Source: Chitinispirillaceae bacterium (lineage in GTDB: Bacteria; Fibrobacterota; Chitinivibrionia; Chitinivibrionales; Chitinispirillaceae). Taken from it: 64,000 nucleotides of DNA. The notes under the pieces are model-generated. The model saw nothing but the letters and a program-made list of their open reading frames with translations, did not search any database and had not been told where the DNA came from. This document shows, in pieces, positions 24,907-34,296 of this stretch. Within the stretch, counting starts at the first letter, position 1. Every line of letters starts with the position of its first letter. The stretch lies in the NCBI GenBank assembly GCA_016929595.1, contig JAFGIN010000056.1:32969-96968 (forward strand), in the 5' to 3' direction. The position numbers and the translations under genes are program-made.

Positions 24907-26538
24907 TTGATTACTGTTAATAATGTTTCATTGATGTTTGGAAAGCGCGTACTATTTAAAGAAGTTTCTTTAAAGTTTACTCCAGGTAACTGTTATGGTC
25001 TTATAGGCGCTAATGGATCAGGAAAATCAACATTTCTGAAAATACTCAGTGGGGACATCGAGCCATCACAGGGAAACATTATCCCGGGCCCGGGCCTGAG
25101 AATGGCGATGCTGCGCCAGGACCATTTTGCATTTGATGATTTCACTGTTCTTGATACTGTCATCGTCGGTTACAAACACCTCTATGATATTCTTAAAGAG
25201 CGCGAAATTCTTTATGCCAAAGAAGAGATGGATGAAAATGATGGGAACAGGGCATCAGAACTTGAAATGGAAGTTGCTGAGATGAACGGGTGGGAAGCTG
25301 AATCTGATGCCGCATCACTGCTTGATGGACTTGGAATCGATGTATCGTTTCATCAGAAAAAAATGAGCGAGCTTGAGGGAGGCCAGAAAGTACGGGTTCT
25401 GCTGGCACAGGCGATATTTGGTAATCCCGACATTTTGCTTCTGGATGAGCCAACCAACAATCTTGATATTGAATCGATCATGTGGCTTGAAGAGTTTCTA
25501 TACAAATTCGAAAACACTGTTATAGTCGTCTCCCATGATCGCCATTTCCTCAACAAAATCTGTACCCATATTGCAGATATTGACTATTCAAAAATAGCAA
25601 TCTATGCAGGAAACTATGATTTCTGGTATCAGGCCAGTCAACTTGCGTTATCGCAGAAAAGAAACGAAAACAAGAAAAAGGAAGATAAGATCGCCGAACT
25701 TAAGACGTTTATCCAACGATTCAGTTCCAATGCGTCTAAGGCACGACAGGCTACTTCACGTAAAAAGCTTCTGGAAAATCTCACCCTTGATGAGATCCCT
25801 GTCTCATCAAGAAAATTTCCCTATGTTGCATTTAAGCCTGAGCGTGAATGCGGAAAAAACGTCCTTACATTAGAAAACGTTTCGAAAAAAATCGACTCAG
25901 AAAAGATACTTGACAATTTCAGTCTAACTATAAACCGCGGAGACAAAATTGTATTTCTTGGCCCGACGGTCACAAAAAGTACCTTGTTCCAGATTATCGC
26001 CCGGGAACTTGAACCGGACAACGGAACGGTCACCAAGGGTGTAACCATAACCCAGTCCTACTTTCCACACGATAACACGGAACTGTTCAGAGAAAATATC
26101 TCTATTTTTGACTGGCTGTGCAGGTTTTCGACCAATACAGATTCATCCTATATACGTGGCTTTCTGGGAAGAATGCTCTTTTCCGGTGATGAATCGATGA
26201 AAAGTATTTCGGTTCTTTCCGGAGGAGAAAAGGTACGCTGTCTGCTTTCAAAAATGATGCTTTCCGGTGCAAACCTGCTTATCCTTGATGAGCCAACCAA
26301 CCACCTTGACCTTGAGTCAATTTCAGCACTGAACACTGGACTGATCGAATTTCCGGAAGTAGTACTCTTTACCTCTCATGACCATCAGTTTGTCAGCACT
26401 ATCGCAAACCGGGTTGTCGAATTTACCCCCGGTGGAGTTATCGATCGTATCATGAATTTTGATGATTACACTGCCGATCAGGATATTAAGCGGCTTCGGG
26501 ATAAAATGTATCATGGACATACACGAATGCAGTTGTAA
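24907..26538 (+). CDS. ABC-F family ATPase, YbiT-like
   Basis: 543-aa soluble protein with two ABC ATPase domains and no membrane span, the ABC-F layout; such proteins act on ribosomes. Domain 1: Walker A GANGSGKST, signature LEGGQKVRVLLA, Walker B LLLDEPTNNLD, and H-loop VVSHDRHF. A charged linker follows (about 240-300), then domain 2: signature LSGGEKVRCLLS, LILDEPTNHLD and TSHDHQF. The second Walker A is irregular: G352-P-T-V-T-K-S-T, one residue short and lacking the Gly before Lys. The start is TTG at 24907, as no suitable ATG occurs before the first beta strand. Confidence 0.9.
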   Translation: MITVNNVSLMFGKRVLFKEVSLKFTPGNCYGLIGANGSGKSTFLKILSGDIEPSQGNIIPGPGLRMAMLRQDHFAFDDFTVLDTVIVGYKHLYDILKEREILYAKEEMDENDGNRASELEMEVAEMNGWEAESDAASLLDGLGIDVSFHQKKMSELEGGQKVRVLLAQAIFGNPDILLLDEPTNNLDIESIMWLEEFLYKFENTVIVVSHDRHFLNKICTHIADIDYSKIAIYAGNYDFWYQASQLALSQKRNENKKKEDKIAELKTFIQRFSSNASKARQATSRKKLLENLTLDEIPVSSRKFPYVAFKPERECGKNVLTLENVSKKIDSEKILDNFSLTINRGDKIVFLGPTVTKSTLFQIIARELEPDNGTVTKGVTITQSYFPHDNTELFRENISIFDWLCRFSTNTDSSYIRGFLGRMLFSGDESMKSISVLSGGEKVRCLLSKMMLSGANLLILDEPTNHLDLESISALNTGLIEFPEVVLFTSHDHQFVSTIANRVVEFTPGGVIDRIMNFDDYTADQDIKRLRDKMYHGHTRMQL

Positions 26539-26604
26539 TAATTTCGGAGGGTAGGGCCAATCAACGGCCTCATAATTATCGGCACAGTAGTTAACGGGGT
26601 CGGA

Positions 26605-26666
26605 ATCGGGATCAATCCTCAATTACTGTATCTTTCGATACCGATACCGACTGCGAAATGAAAACC
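26605..26666 (-). repeat. Dispersed repeat copy A with hexanucleotide core
   Basis: On the minus strand this 62-nt stretch matches 51369-51443 on the plus strand, sharing GGTTTTCATTTCGCAGTCGG at one end and CAGTAATTGAGGAT at the other. Between them is a run of TCGGNA/ATCGGT-like hexamers that is 12 nt (two units) shorter here. Confidence 0.8.
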
Positions 26667-26708
26667 TGTGTAGTGTATTATTAGACAGCTAATAATTTTT
26701 AACAGATA

Positions 26709-27413
26709 CTAAATAAAAACCGGAGTATCGAATTGTACTCCACTCTCTTTGGTATACTTCAGAATATCAGTAAAATATCCCTCATACACTGCATTGGATT
26801 TCGGTGAATCGTGAATGAGAAGAATATCATGAGAATGTTCGTTTTGAAGACTTCCACCCCAGCGGGGTTCTTTTTCTGAAATGTGCTGGAATATTTCTTC
26901 CCGGGAAATACTATTCTCAGCGCTGGCTATTTTATAATCTTCAAAATCGAATGTCCAAAGAACATCCGCATCTTTATCAAGTCCCATCTCATAATACCAT
27001 TGATAGGTAATGCCAGCGGGAGCAATCTTTTTAAAACCCTCAGCATTAAGATACTCCTGAATTTTAAGCCGGTTTTCTCCACCCTTATCTCCGTAGGGAA
27101 ACCTGAAAATTTTACAGTCTCGCTTGCAGCTTGCTTTCCTGTAACAATCCCCGATAAGTGCCTCCATCTGTTCAATCTCACTCACAGCCTCGGCAAAAGT
27201 ACATGAGGAAAGCCTGGAATGGTTCATGGTGTGATTTCCAATTAAAAATCCTCTTTTAATTGCCTCAATGGCAACATCTGGATATCTTACCACGTTTTTC
27301 CCAATGAAAAACATGGCAGCAGGTATCGCATTAGTGGTGAGGTAATCTATATAACGGACAGTATTTTCAGATGGACCATCATCGATAGTCAAATATGCTA
27401 TTTTTTTGATCAT
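26709..27413 (-). CDS. Polysaccharide deacetylase (NodB homology domain)
   Basis: About 234 aa, a single carbohydrate esterase family 4 domain. The metal and catalytic motifs are in order: TIDDGPS (general base and metal Asp), NHTMNHS (two metal His), RFPYGD (Arg and substrate site), DFEDYK, and LLIHDSP (catalytic His). No signal peptide is seen, so the substrate would be cytoplasmic or the protein exported by another route; such enzymes remove N-acetyl groups from peptidoglycan, chitin oligomers or similar. The ATG at 27413 is preferred over the TTG at 27428; neither has a good ribosome binding site. Confidence 0.88.
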   Translation of the reverse strand: MIKKIAYLTIDDGPSENTVRYIDYLTTNAIPAAMFFIGKNVVRYPDVAIEAIKRGFLIGNHTMNHSRLSSCTFAEAVSEIEQMEALIGDCYRKASCKRDCKIFRFPYGDKGGENRLKIQEYLNAEGFKKIAPAGITYQWYYEMGLDKDADVLWTFDFEDYKIASAENSISREEIFQHISEKEPRWGGSLQNEHSHDILLIHDSPKSNAVYEGYFTDILKYTKESGVQFDTPVFI

Positions 27414-27691
27414 TTTTTTGCGTTTCAAAAAAATTCAGAGCTCACCTGTATTTATCCACTTTGAAGAAGATACTTTTTGTTCCTTGAGTTTGAATGCTCG
27501 TTTCATTAATTATAACTCCTGTTTGATTCACTTTTATATCATTTCATTAATTGAACTTTGCAGAATCGATCTTAAGAACATACTTTTATTTTCTAAAGCC
27601 CACTCAAAATGCATTTTCCTTGTCTCCAGGCCTGAAGAAAAGTAGATTTAAAGCAGTATTTTAGAATTTTGAATTAAAGGAGTGCCAGACA

Positions 27692-27952
27692 ATGGTAGAT
27701 AAAGAATTGCTCGACATACTCTGCTGTCCCGAAACGAAACAGGATCTTACGTTACTGGATCAGAAAAAAGTCGAAAAAATAAATGAAGCAATAGCTCAGG
27801 GTAAACTTAAAAATAAAATTGGCGAAGTAATCAAAGAGCCAGTTGATGGGGCACTGCTTCGTGAGGATAAAAAGTTCTTTTATGTTATCCGTGAAGACAT
27901 CCCGATTATGCTCCCGGATGAAGCTATCTCTTTCGACGCTTTTGATGCATAA
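27692..27952 (+). CDS. Trm112/UPF0434-like small protein
   Basis: 86 aa. It begins with ELLDILCCPETKQDL, the conserved start of the Trm112p-like / YcaR family, and ends with the typical REDIPIMLPDEA. Family members form a small zinc-ribbon-like fold and activate methyltransferases in eukaryotes; the bacterial role is unclear. Here only the CC pair near the N terminus is present, so zinc binding is doubtful. A good ribosome binding site (AAGGAGTG) precedes the ATG. Its 3' end overlaps the convergent gene by 29 nt. Confidence 0.85.
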   Translation: MVDKELLDILCCPETKQDLTLLDQKKVEKINEAIAQGKLKNKIGEVIKEPVDGALLREDKKFFYVIREDIPIMLPDEAISFDAFDA

Positions 27953-28544
27953 TTTTTATTCGAAAAACAATATACAACACCAGCAACACTACAATAGCCA
28001 CTGCCTGAATTATTATTTTTCCTGTAATAATTCTTTGTGGTGGTTCTTTGCTTCCCGTAATCATTATTGAGGACAGAGTATCCCCGCATCCATCCCGTGC
28101 TCTGGTATCAAGTGCATATCTGCCCTTGTTGTCGAGATCTGCAGCATTCCAGGGTATCACCCACTCGACCGCGAGCCTGGAGGATTCCTTAAACAATTCG
28201 TGATCGAAACGGTAGAATTGCTGATGAGGCTCATCAGCTGAAGGAATAGTGATGATAAAAGGTTTACCATTCCCTGAAGATTCAATCAAAAAATTCCAGG
28301 ATGAACAGGGCAGAGCTCTGGTACTTTTAAAATAGCCACTTATTCCTTCGGGTGTATTGATGACATCCCACAACCAGACGCCCGCGCTATCCCATTTTTT
28401 ACTATACTTTTCACTCCATTCAACGAGAAAGCCATCAAGCTGTATTCTTTTTCCATAACGGTCGATTTCGACACTTTCCTGAGAAAAGAGCTGGACGGAA
28501 AGCATTAAAAAGAGTATGAATTTCTTACTGAACAGACTACACAT
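27924..28544 (-). CDS. Anchored exported protein with CBM9-like domain
   Basis: About 206 aa from the ATG at 28544. A signal peptide (KKFILFLMLSVQLFSQ) is followed by IDGFLVEW-type sequence (here QLDGFLVEWSEKYSKKWDSAG), the usual beginning of family 9 carbohydrate-binding / DOMON-like beta-sandwich modules. A C-terminal membrane helix (IIIQAVAIVVLLVLYIVF) and basic tail anchor it with the sandwich in the periplasm. Ligand unknown. A longer reading to 28604 would bury the signal peptide and is rejected. Its 3' end overlaps the Trm112-like gene by 29 nt. Confidence 0.7.
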   Translation of the reverse strand: MCSLFSKKFILFLMLSVQLFSQESVEIDRYGKRIQLDGFLVEWSEKYSKKWDSAGVWLWDVINTPEGISGYFKSTRALPCSSWNFLIESSGNGKPFIITIPSADEPHQQFYRFDHELFKESSRLAVEWVIPWNAADLDNKGRYALDTRARDGCGDTLSSIMITGSKEPPQRIITGKIIIQAVAIVVLLVLYIVFRIKIMHQKRRKR

Positions 28545-28811
28545 ACAGTATGGAAACCTCCATATCCAACCAAAATACACTACGATCAATTTCTCTAACG
28601 TCAAAGCACCTGAGAAGTATGCTGTTTATTGACATAAGCCTGTGACCGATGATTATCAGGCAATTTTATTGTTGCAGTATTATATACAATAATATATTTC
28701 AATCGAAAAAAATACGATCTTTTTTTTGTAAACCAAATTGATAGTATCATAGAACATGCGACATAATCCTCACAGTACAGCAAAGAGAAGTAATAATCAG
28801 CCCGGTATTTC

Positions 28812-29561
28812 TTATTTGCGAACGCATCTGAACCCGATACTTACTTCCGCTGCATTCGGTGTAAACCAATGTCTGTTTGCAGTTCTCAACTGTTTTTTGT
28901 CACTATACCACCCGCCACCTCGAATGACCCTGTATAATCCGGCATCCGGTCCTGCGGGACCTGATGATTGTTCAAACGAGTACGCATCCCTGCTGTAAAA
29001 ATCAGATGTCCACTCCCATACATTACCGGTCATGTCGTACAAGCCCCATTTATTAGGAGAAAAGGTGCCTGCCGGTGACGGATGATCCGCTCCTGCCATT
29101 GTACAGTTACCCGATGATGGCGATTCTTCTCCCCATGAATAGGTAGTGCCGGAACCTGCAGTTGAAGCATATTCCCATTGTGTTTCGGACGGTAGAGACA
29201 TTCCTTTTGATCGGCAGTATGCGGCAGCCTGCTGCCATGTAACGCAAACGACCGGAAAAGAAGGATTTCTATTTTGACGGGGAACCTTAACTAATAAAAA
29301 TCGTGTACCAGTCCATTGATAACACTTACCATCATCATAATGGGCTGGCGTACATTTACCGCAGCTCACACAACTGTCATATTGAGCTTCGGTTATCTCA
29401 TATGAATTTATCGTAAAAGCAGAAAGTCTGATAGTGTGTACAGGCACCTCATCATCTTCGCCCTTTTCGCTTCCCATAGCAAAACTTCCCTGCGGACATT
29501 GAACTGTTTGAGCGTTAAGTAACGAAATAACAAAAATAATCAAAAAGAAAACTACGCTCAC
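28812..29561 (-). CDS. Secreted formylglycine-generating-enzyme-like (SUMF1/FGE fold) protein
   Basis: 249 aa. After a signal peptide (VFFLIIFVISLLNAQ), the whole protein is an FGE-sulfatase domain: PQGSFAMGS, PVHTIRLSAFTINSYEITEAQY, PVVCVTWQQAAAYC, LPSETQWEYAS, GLYDMTGNVWEW and VIRGGGWYS. This fold is used by sulfatase-activating enzymes but more often serves as a C-type-lectin-like secreted domain; a cytoplasmic activating role is excluded by the signal peptide. Six or more Cys may form disulfides. It is translationally coupled (4-nt overlap) to the PEGA protein upstream. Confidence 0.85.
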   Translation of the reverse strand: MSVVFFLIIFVISLLNAQTVQCPQGSFAMGSEKGEDDEVPVHTIRLSAFTINSYEITEAQYDSCVSCGKCTPAHYDDGKCYQWTGTRFLLVKVPRQNRNPSFPVVCVTWQQAAAYCRSKGMSLPSETQWEYASTAGSGTTYSWGEESPSSGNCTMAGADHPSPAGTFSPNKWGLYDMTGNVWEWTSDFYSRDAYSFEQSSGPAGPDAGLYRVIRGGGWYSDKKQLRTANRHWFTPNAAEVSIGFRCVRK

Positions 29562-30433
29562 AGATTGTCACGCTCCGCAAGCAGCAGGACGAATGCGAAT
29601 AATGCAAATGCTGCAGCAACAATAATTCCAGAATACTTTTTTACCGACCTGTCTGCATCCACTGAACGTTCTGGAATATCTTTTCTCTTTTCACCTGGCT
29701 TTAACATCTCCAGTGTTACCGTATCAACAACACCATTTGCAATTGTAACGTTTTTCACTGCAACTTCATACCCATCCAGTGTTCCCTTGATCAAATAATT
29801 TCCCGGTTTTACCAGCGAATCAACAAAGGGAGCCGTACCACGGTTTTTCCCATTTACCGAAACTGCGGCTCCTTCAGGTTTGCTTAAATAGGTTACCACC
29901 GCCGGCTTCAGAAGTTCTATTTTGATTTGTTGCGTATCTTTTGTTGAAACAAGAATTTCTGTTCTTTTCTGGTAATAACCTTTCATTTTAAAAACCAGAT
30001 TGTGTTTGCCCGGAACTACACTGCTCACCGTTATCGGTGTCACTCCAAGCACAGAATCATTCAAAATTACCGCAGCCCCGGCAGGAACAGAACTGATCTG
30101 CAAAACAGTTGTGACCGGAACTGATACTACGTCGGTACTCGAATCTGTCTTCAAATCGCCTGCCTGCAGCTCGCTACCAGACAAACTCCCCTGAACCATT
30201 GAAGATGAATCAGCTCCAACACGAGCCGCAGAATTGGAATCTGGCAATTGATCTCCAGAAATAGTTTCTATAGCAATATCAGCTCCTTTTGTGCTCAGTG
30301 AGTCCCTGATGTTTCCAGTAGTGGAGTCGGTCACGGCACCAGAACTGTTTTCGCCCGTTTTTTCCTGAGAAAATGCCGAGAACATAGAAGCTAGCAACAG
30401 AAGAGTTATCGTTCCTGAAAAAATTCTGTTCAT
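29558..30433 (-). CDS. PEGA-domain surface protein
   Basis: 291 aa. A signal peptide (IFSGTITLLLLASMFSAFSQ) is followed by a Ser/Thr/Asp-rich low-complexity segment (about 25-105). Two PEGA repeats come next, LQISSVPAGAAVILNDSVLG and YLSKPEGAAVSVNGKNRG, each with a PG.h.l downstream strand. A C-terminal membrane helix (IIVAAAFALFAFVLLL) ends in a basic-acidic tail. PEGA modules are short extracytoplasmic beta domains found on surface proteins and kinases. It is operonic with the FGE-like protein; they may act together at the cell surface. Confidence 0.85.
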   Translation of the reverse strand: MNRIFSGTITLLLLASMFSAFSQEKTGENSSGAVTDSTTGNIRDSLSTKGADIAIETISGDQLPDSNSAARVGADSSSMVQGSLSGSELQAGDLKTDSSTDVVSVPVTTVLQISSVPAGAAVILNDSVLGVTPITVSSVVPGKHNLVFKMKGYYQKRTEILVSTKDTQQIKIELLKPAVVTYLSKPEGAAVSVNGKNRGTAPFVDSLVKPGNYLIKGTLDGYEVAVKNVTIANGVVDTVTLEMLKPGEKRKDIPERSVDADRSVKKYSGIIVAAAFALFAFVLLLAERDNL

Positions 30434-30620
30434 GAAGTATCTCCTTTAATCAAATATAACCATTACCGCGATCGTTACCCAGGTTCAGGTTACCATGAAT
30501 ATACTAAAGTGTATACAGCATCTTAAAATACTGCTTGCAAGTACTTCAAAGAATTGAAGACAAGAATTATTTTTAGCTGATAATGATTGTAAAAATATAA
30601 AGCCTGGAATAAATTTATTC

Positions 30621-33164
30621 ATGTTCTTTCCCTTCAGACTCACACCGGGTGTACTACAATACACTTTCTCAATCCTGATCCTCAGTGCTCCATCATACCT
30701 TTTCGGTCAGACTCATCCGGATTCGGTTGTTACAGTGCCGGAAAAATCAGAAATAAAAGCTGAAACGACATCGCGCAAAAAAAATGAGATAACCGATACG
30801 GTTTTTTACGAAGCAGCGACAATTTTTTATGATAATGAAGAAAAAGTGCTCAAACTTACCGGAAACGCCAGAGTGCGGTATCAAAAAATGCAACTGCATT
30901 CTGATACTATTGTTTACACCATTAACGACAACCTGTTTACCGCTTCCGGTTTACCTCTACTGATAGAATCAACAGATACAACTGTCGGTGACCATATGGT
31001 TTACAATATAAAAACCAGACGCGGCCGGGTCCGCCATGCATCAACGCAATTGACAGAAGGTGCTTTCAATGGACGCAGTATTGTAAAAACGGAAAGAAAC
31101 GAGCTATATGTTGATGAAGGCGATTATACCACCTGCGCCAATGTTGAAGATCCGCACTATTTCTTTTACGGAAAAAAGATTAAACTGATTCCAGAGGATA
31201 AAATAATTGGTAAACCTGTAGTTTTCAATATCGGGAACACCCCGGTTGCGGTTCTTCCATTTTTCATGTTTCCACTGGACCGTGACCGGCGCAGTGGATT
31301 TCTCACCCCTGTATGGGGAGGTCACCCGACAAGCGGTGGTTACATTGAAAATCTCGGGTATTATTACGCACCCAACGACTATGTCGATCTCCTCGCACGC
31401 AGTAAAGTAATGGATTTTAAACGGTTTGAAATTGAAGCTGCCAGCCAGTACCGGCTTCGTTACAAGTTCGATGGAAGTTTAAGATTGCGCTATTCACTCG
31501 ATAATGATTTTCTTCAGGGCGGTAATGAATGGACTGCTGATTATTCGCACAACCAGACATTAACGCCTGATGGGTTGACCCGGCTTGCAGGTTCGGGAAG
31601 AGTTACTTCATCAAACAGATATTTTTTCTACAACTCCGAAGACTCTTCAGAGCTGGTCGATCAGAATCTCAGAGCCAATATGGCCTTTTCACGAACTCTT
31701 GAAAAAATCAATGGCAGCGCAAGCCTCTCCTGGCAGAGAGAACACAACTTAAGAACCAACATTGTCAGTCAAGATTTACCTTCAGTGAATTTCAGTATCC
31801 AGCAGCGTCCGCTCATTAAAGCAGCTGACTCAGTTAAGACAGAAGATATTCCCTGGTACTCAAAAATCTATTACGGGTACAATGCTCAGGGTGTTGTAAA
31901 GCACATCGATTCAACACGAATACAAGGCAATGAGCATTTCAGGCCATCCGCATCGCACTCTCTTTCAATCTCATCCCCACAGAAAATTTTACGTAATATT
32001 GATTTCAACCCGAGTTTCAATGCAAAACAGTATTTCGTTTATGGCTACACCGATACGTTTGTACGTGGATACGACACCATCTTCGATTCAACAATTTCAC
32101 GATTCAGCAGTTCCCTGATATACCCGCAGCCCGGGTACGATTCGGTTGCATTCGATACTCTTTCCCGTGATGCATTTGGAATTCCGGACACTATCCAGGT
32201 TAAACAATATCGCCGTCGTATTGACGCTCGCTATACAGAATATGATGAGTTTGCACGCGTCGAAGACTGGAGTGCAAGTATGAGCCTTGGCACCAAATTA
32301 TATGGCATTTTTCCCATCAAAGTGCTTAATTTTGCAGGGTTGAGACATACATTCACGCCATCACTGAGTTACAGTTACAACCCGAAGCTTGATATTGACA
32401 AAAAGTTCTTCCCCGACGGTATATCTCCTCCCGGCCCCAGAAAACGTCAACAGATTTTATCTCTGAGAGCCGGTAACACTCTTGAGGGAAAACTGATTTC
32501 ACCGGGTGACACAGAAGTGGAAGCGAAAGAACGGGCGTTCACGTTAGTAAGTTTTAATTTCAGTACCGGATACGACTTTGAAAAGAAAAACCGGAAATGG
32601 AGTGATCTGGCCCTCAGCGCTTCATCATCGATTGACAAAATAGGACTTAATATTGGCTACAACTCCTCGTTCTGGCTTTACGATCAATACGACCGTCTCT
32701 CCCTGCCGATAATGCGTTCAATGAGCCTTGATTTTCGTACAAGTGCGCTCAGTGCCAAAGGATCCCTCTGGGATGGAAATCTCCTGCGAACCGATTCGGT
32801 TTCAGCCAACACAAGCTCCCTGGATCAATCCGACAACAATATGCTGCAGTGGAATGCATCGCTCAGCCCATCCTTTACTTATTCAATGGATCGTTACCGA
32901 CCAACAGAGATGTTCGTTCCAAAAAAACAGTTCAGCCTCAGCGGCTCCGCGTCACTCAACTTTACTAAATCATGGGCGTTACGGTGGAGTGGCAGCTATA
33001 ATTTCCAGCAGAATCAGTGGATAAACAACAGTTTTGACCTGTCGTGTGATCTGGAATGCTGGGAGATGCGATTCAACTGGCGGCCGGAAAAACTCAATCC
33101 CGGATACTATTTCATAATCAATATCAAGAAAATTCCAGAGATTAAATGGGAAAACAGAAATTAA
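30621..33164 (+). CDS. lptD: LptD-like LPS assembly outer-membrane protein
   Basis: 847 aa. Signal peptide, then an OstA-type N-terminal beta-jellyroll (about 45-175: IFYDNEEKVLKLTGNARVRY, IVYTINDNLFTASG), then the LptD linker PVAVLPFFMFPLDRDRRSGFL with GGYIENLGYYYAPNDYVDLL, and a long C-terminal beta-barrel of alternating aromatic strands. It would insert lipopolysaccharide into the outer leaflet with LptE. The barrel is divergent, and the conserved disulfide Cys pattern of E. coli LptD is not seen. Its presence shows an LPS-bearing outer membrane. It ends 22 nt from the convergent PP-loop gene. Confidence 0.88.
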   Translation: MFFPFRLTPGVLQYTFSILILSAPSYLFGQTHPDSVVTVPEKSEIKAETTSRKKNEITDTVFYEAATIFYDNEEKVLKLTGNARVRYQKMQLHSDTIVYTINDNLFTASGLPLLIESTDTTVGDHMVYNIKTRRGRVRHASTQLTEGAFNGRSIVKTERNELYVDEGDYTTCANVEDPHYFFYGKKIKLIPEDKIIGKPVVFNIGNTPVAVLPFFMFPLDRDRRSGFLTPVWGGHPTSGGYIENLGYYYAPNDYVDLLARSKVMDFKRFEIEAASQYRLRYKFDGSLRLRYSLDNDFLQGGNEWTADYSHNQTLTPDGLTRLAGSGRVTSSNRYFFYNSEDSSELVDQNLRANMAFSRTLEKINGSASLSWQREHNLRTNIVSQDLPSVNFSIQQRPLIKAADSVKTEDIPWYSKIYYGYNAQGVVKHIDSTRIQGNEHFRPSASHSLSISSPQKILRNIDFNPSFNAKQYFVYGYTDTFVRGYDTIFDSTISRFSSSLIYPQPGYDSVAFDTLSRDAFGIPDTIQVKQYRRRIDARYTEYDEFARVEDWSASMSLGTKLYGIFPIKVLNFAGLRHTFTPSLSYSYNPKLDIDKKFFPDGISPPGPRKRQQILSLRAGNTLEGKLISPGDTEVEAKERAFTLVSFNFSTGYDFEKKNRKWSDLALSASSSIDKIGLNIGYNSSFWLYDQYDRLSLPIMRSMSLDFRTSALSAKGSLWDGNLLRTDSVSANTSSLDQSDNNMLQWNASLSPSFTYSMDRYRPTEMFVPKKQFSLSGSASLNFTKSWALRWSGSYNFQQNQWINNSFDLSCDLECWEMRFNWRPEKLNPGYYFIINIKKIPEIKWENRN

Positions 33165-33186
33165 TTACTTTCAGCCTGAAGCGGTA

Positions 33187-34188
33187 TCACTTCTCCGACG
33201 TAATTCTGATCTGTTCACAAAATGCATCTCCGGCAGGCCTTACAGAATGGTAACTCCGTTCTTCTCCTTTAACAGCAGCAACTTTCACCATTTCTTTGTC
33301 ACGTCCTTTTGAGTAGCGGGCAGTTATTGATGCTGCATTCAAAAGGTCTGTTTCTGTAAACTTGCCACGAATTATACTGACTGGTCCGGGTACATCTGTC
33401 GGGTACAGGTAGCAGTCCAGCTCCCCGACGATTCGCAGCAGAACCTGATTTTCATGTTCATCTCTGGACACAATCAAGCGTACGTCATCTGACAATCTGA
33501 AATGCCGGCCGAACGCAATCAATTTGAAATCGGTCATGGTAAAATCGGGTTGTTTTCCCGCAAGATCAAGATAGCGGTGAGCGGATTGAATATTAGTGAG
33601 AATGCAACCGCCATCAGGTGATGGATAGGTCAGATTAAACCGCTGAGCATAAGCTATCTGCTGCCCCCTGCCCCGCCCGGCGATACCAAGCAATTTGCTG
33701 CGGTCGACCAGTCCCTGCTCTTCAGTAATGGTAGGCGGCAAATGGTGGGCGCTGAGCGGCCGCAGCAGGATTCCTTTGCATCCAGACTCATTTTCTATTC
33801 GAAACAATGTGTCTCGCCTCTGGGACATCGGACGCTGCCCGGAAACTTCACCGGTTGAAACAAATGATGCTCCAAGTTCCTGCATTATCTGTTTTGCTAC
33901 ACCCAATCGGTAGATTCTGCAATCGATACAGGGGTTGGCATTCTTACCGAAGCCGAATTTGGGATCTTTGATCATTCTCAGAAATTCTTCTCCATCCTCA
34001 ACAATCCGCAGCGGAAGCCCGAGTTGTTCTGCGGAAGCCTGAACCGCTTTGGATTTAACGGTATCAAAACCAGCATAAAACGGGAGCACAAAGTGAATTA
34101 ACGTCAGATCGATTTGAAGAGATTTCAGCAGGTGCGCAGAGACAATACTGTCCAACCCACCGGAAAACATATGAACGCCTTTGATCAT
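33187..34188 (-). CDS. PP-loop ATPase, MnmA/ThiI-like thiolation family
   Basis: About 333 aa. The N terminus has the ATP-pyrophosphatase loop MFSGGLDSIVSAHLL, followed by NPCIDCRIYRL (CxxC) and STGEVSGQRPMSQ, as in tRNA sulfur-transfer enzymes and their relatives. Another conserved Cys is in SPDGGCIL. The C-terminal third (FGRHFRLSDDVRLIVSRDE) resembles the NFACT-R/DUF814-like part of the proteins annotated as tRNA thiouridylase-like in delta-proteobacteria. Activity on tRNA is inferred only. ATG 34188 is preferred over GTG 34203 because AAAGG lies 5-6 nt upstream of it. Confidence 0.75.
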   Translation of the reverse strand: MIKGVHMFSGGLDSIVSAHLLKSLQIDLTLIHFVLPFYAGFDTVKSKAVQASAEQLGLPLRIVEDGEEFLRMIKDPKFGFGKNANPCIDCRIYRLGVAKQIMQELGASFVSTGEVSGQRPMSQRRDTLFRIENESGCKGILLRPLSAHHLPPTITEEQGLVDRSKLLGIAGRGRGQQIAYAQRFNLTYPSPDGGCILTNIQSAHRYLDLAGKQPDFTMTDFKLIAFGRHFRLSDDVRLIVSRDEHENQVLLRIVGELDCYLYPTDVPGPVSIIRGKFTETDLLNAASITARYSKGRDKEMVKVAAVKGEERSYHSVRPAGDAFCEQIRITSEK

Positions 34189-34296
34189 AAGAACCTTTTC
34201 CACTGTAAAATGAAATTTAAAAAAATACTGGTATGAACTTGATTGGGTAAATGTTCACGTTTCAATTTTGCACACCAATTTTGCACTATTTGCAGT

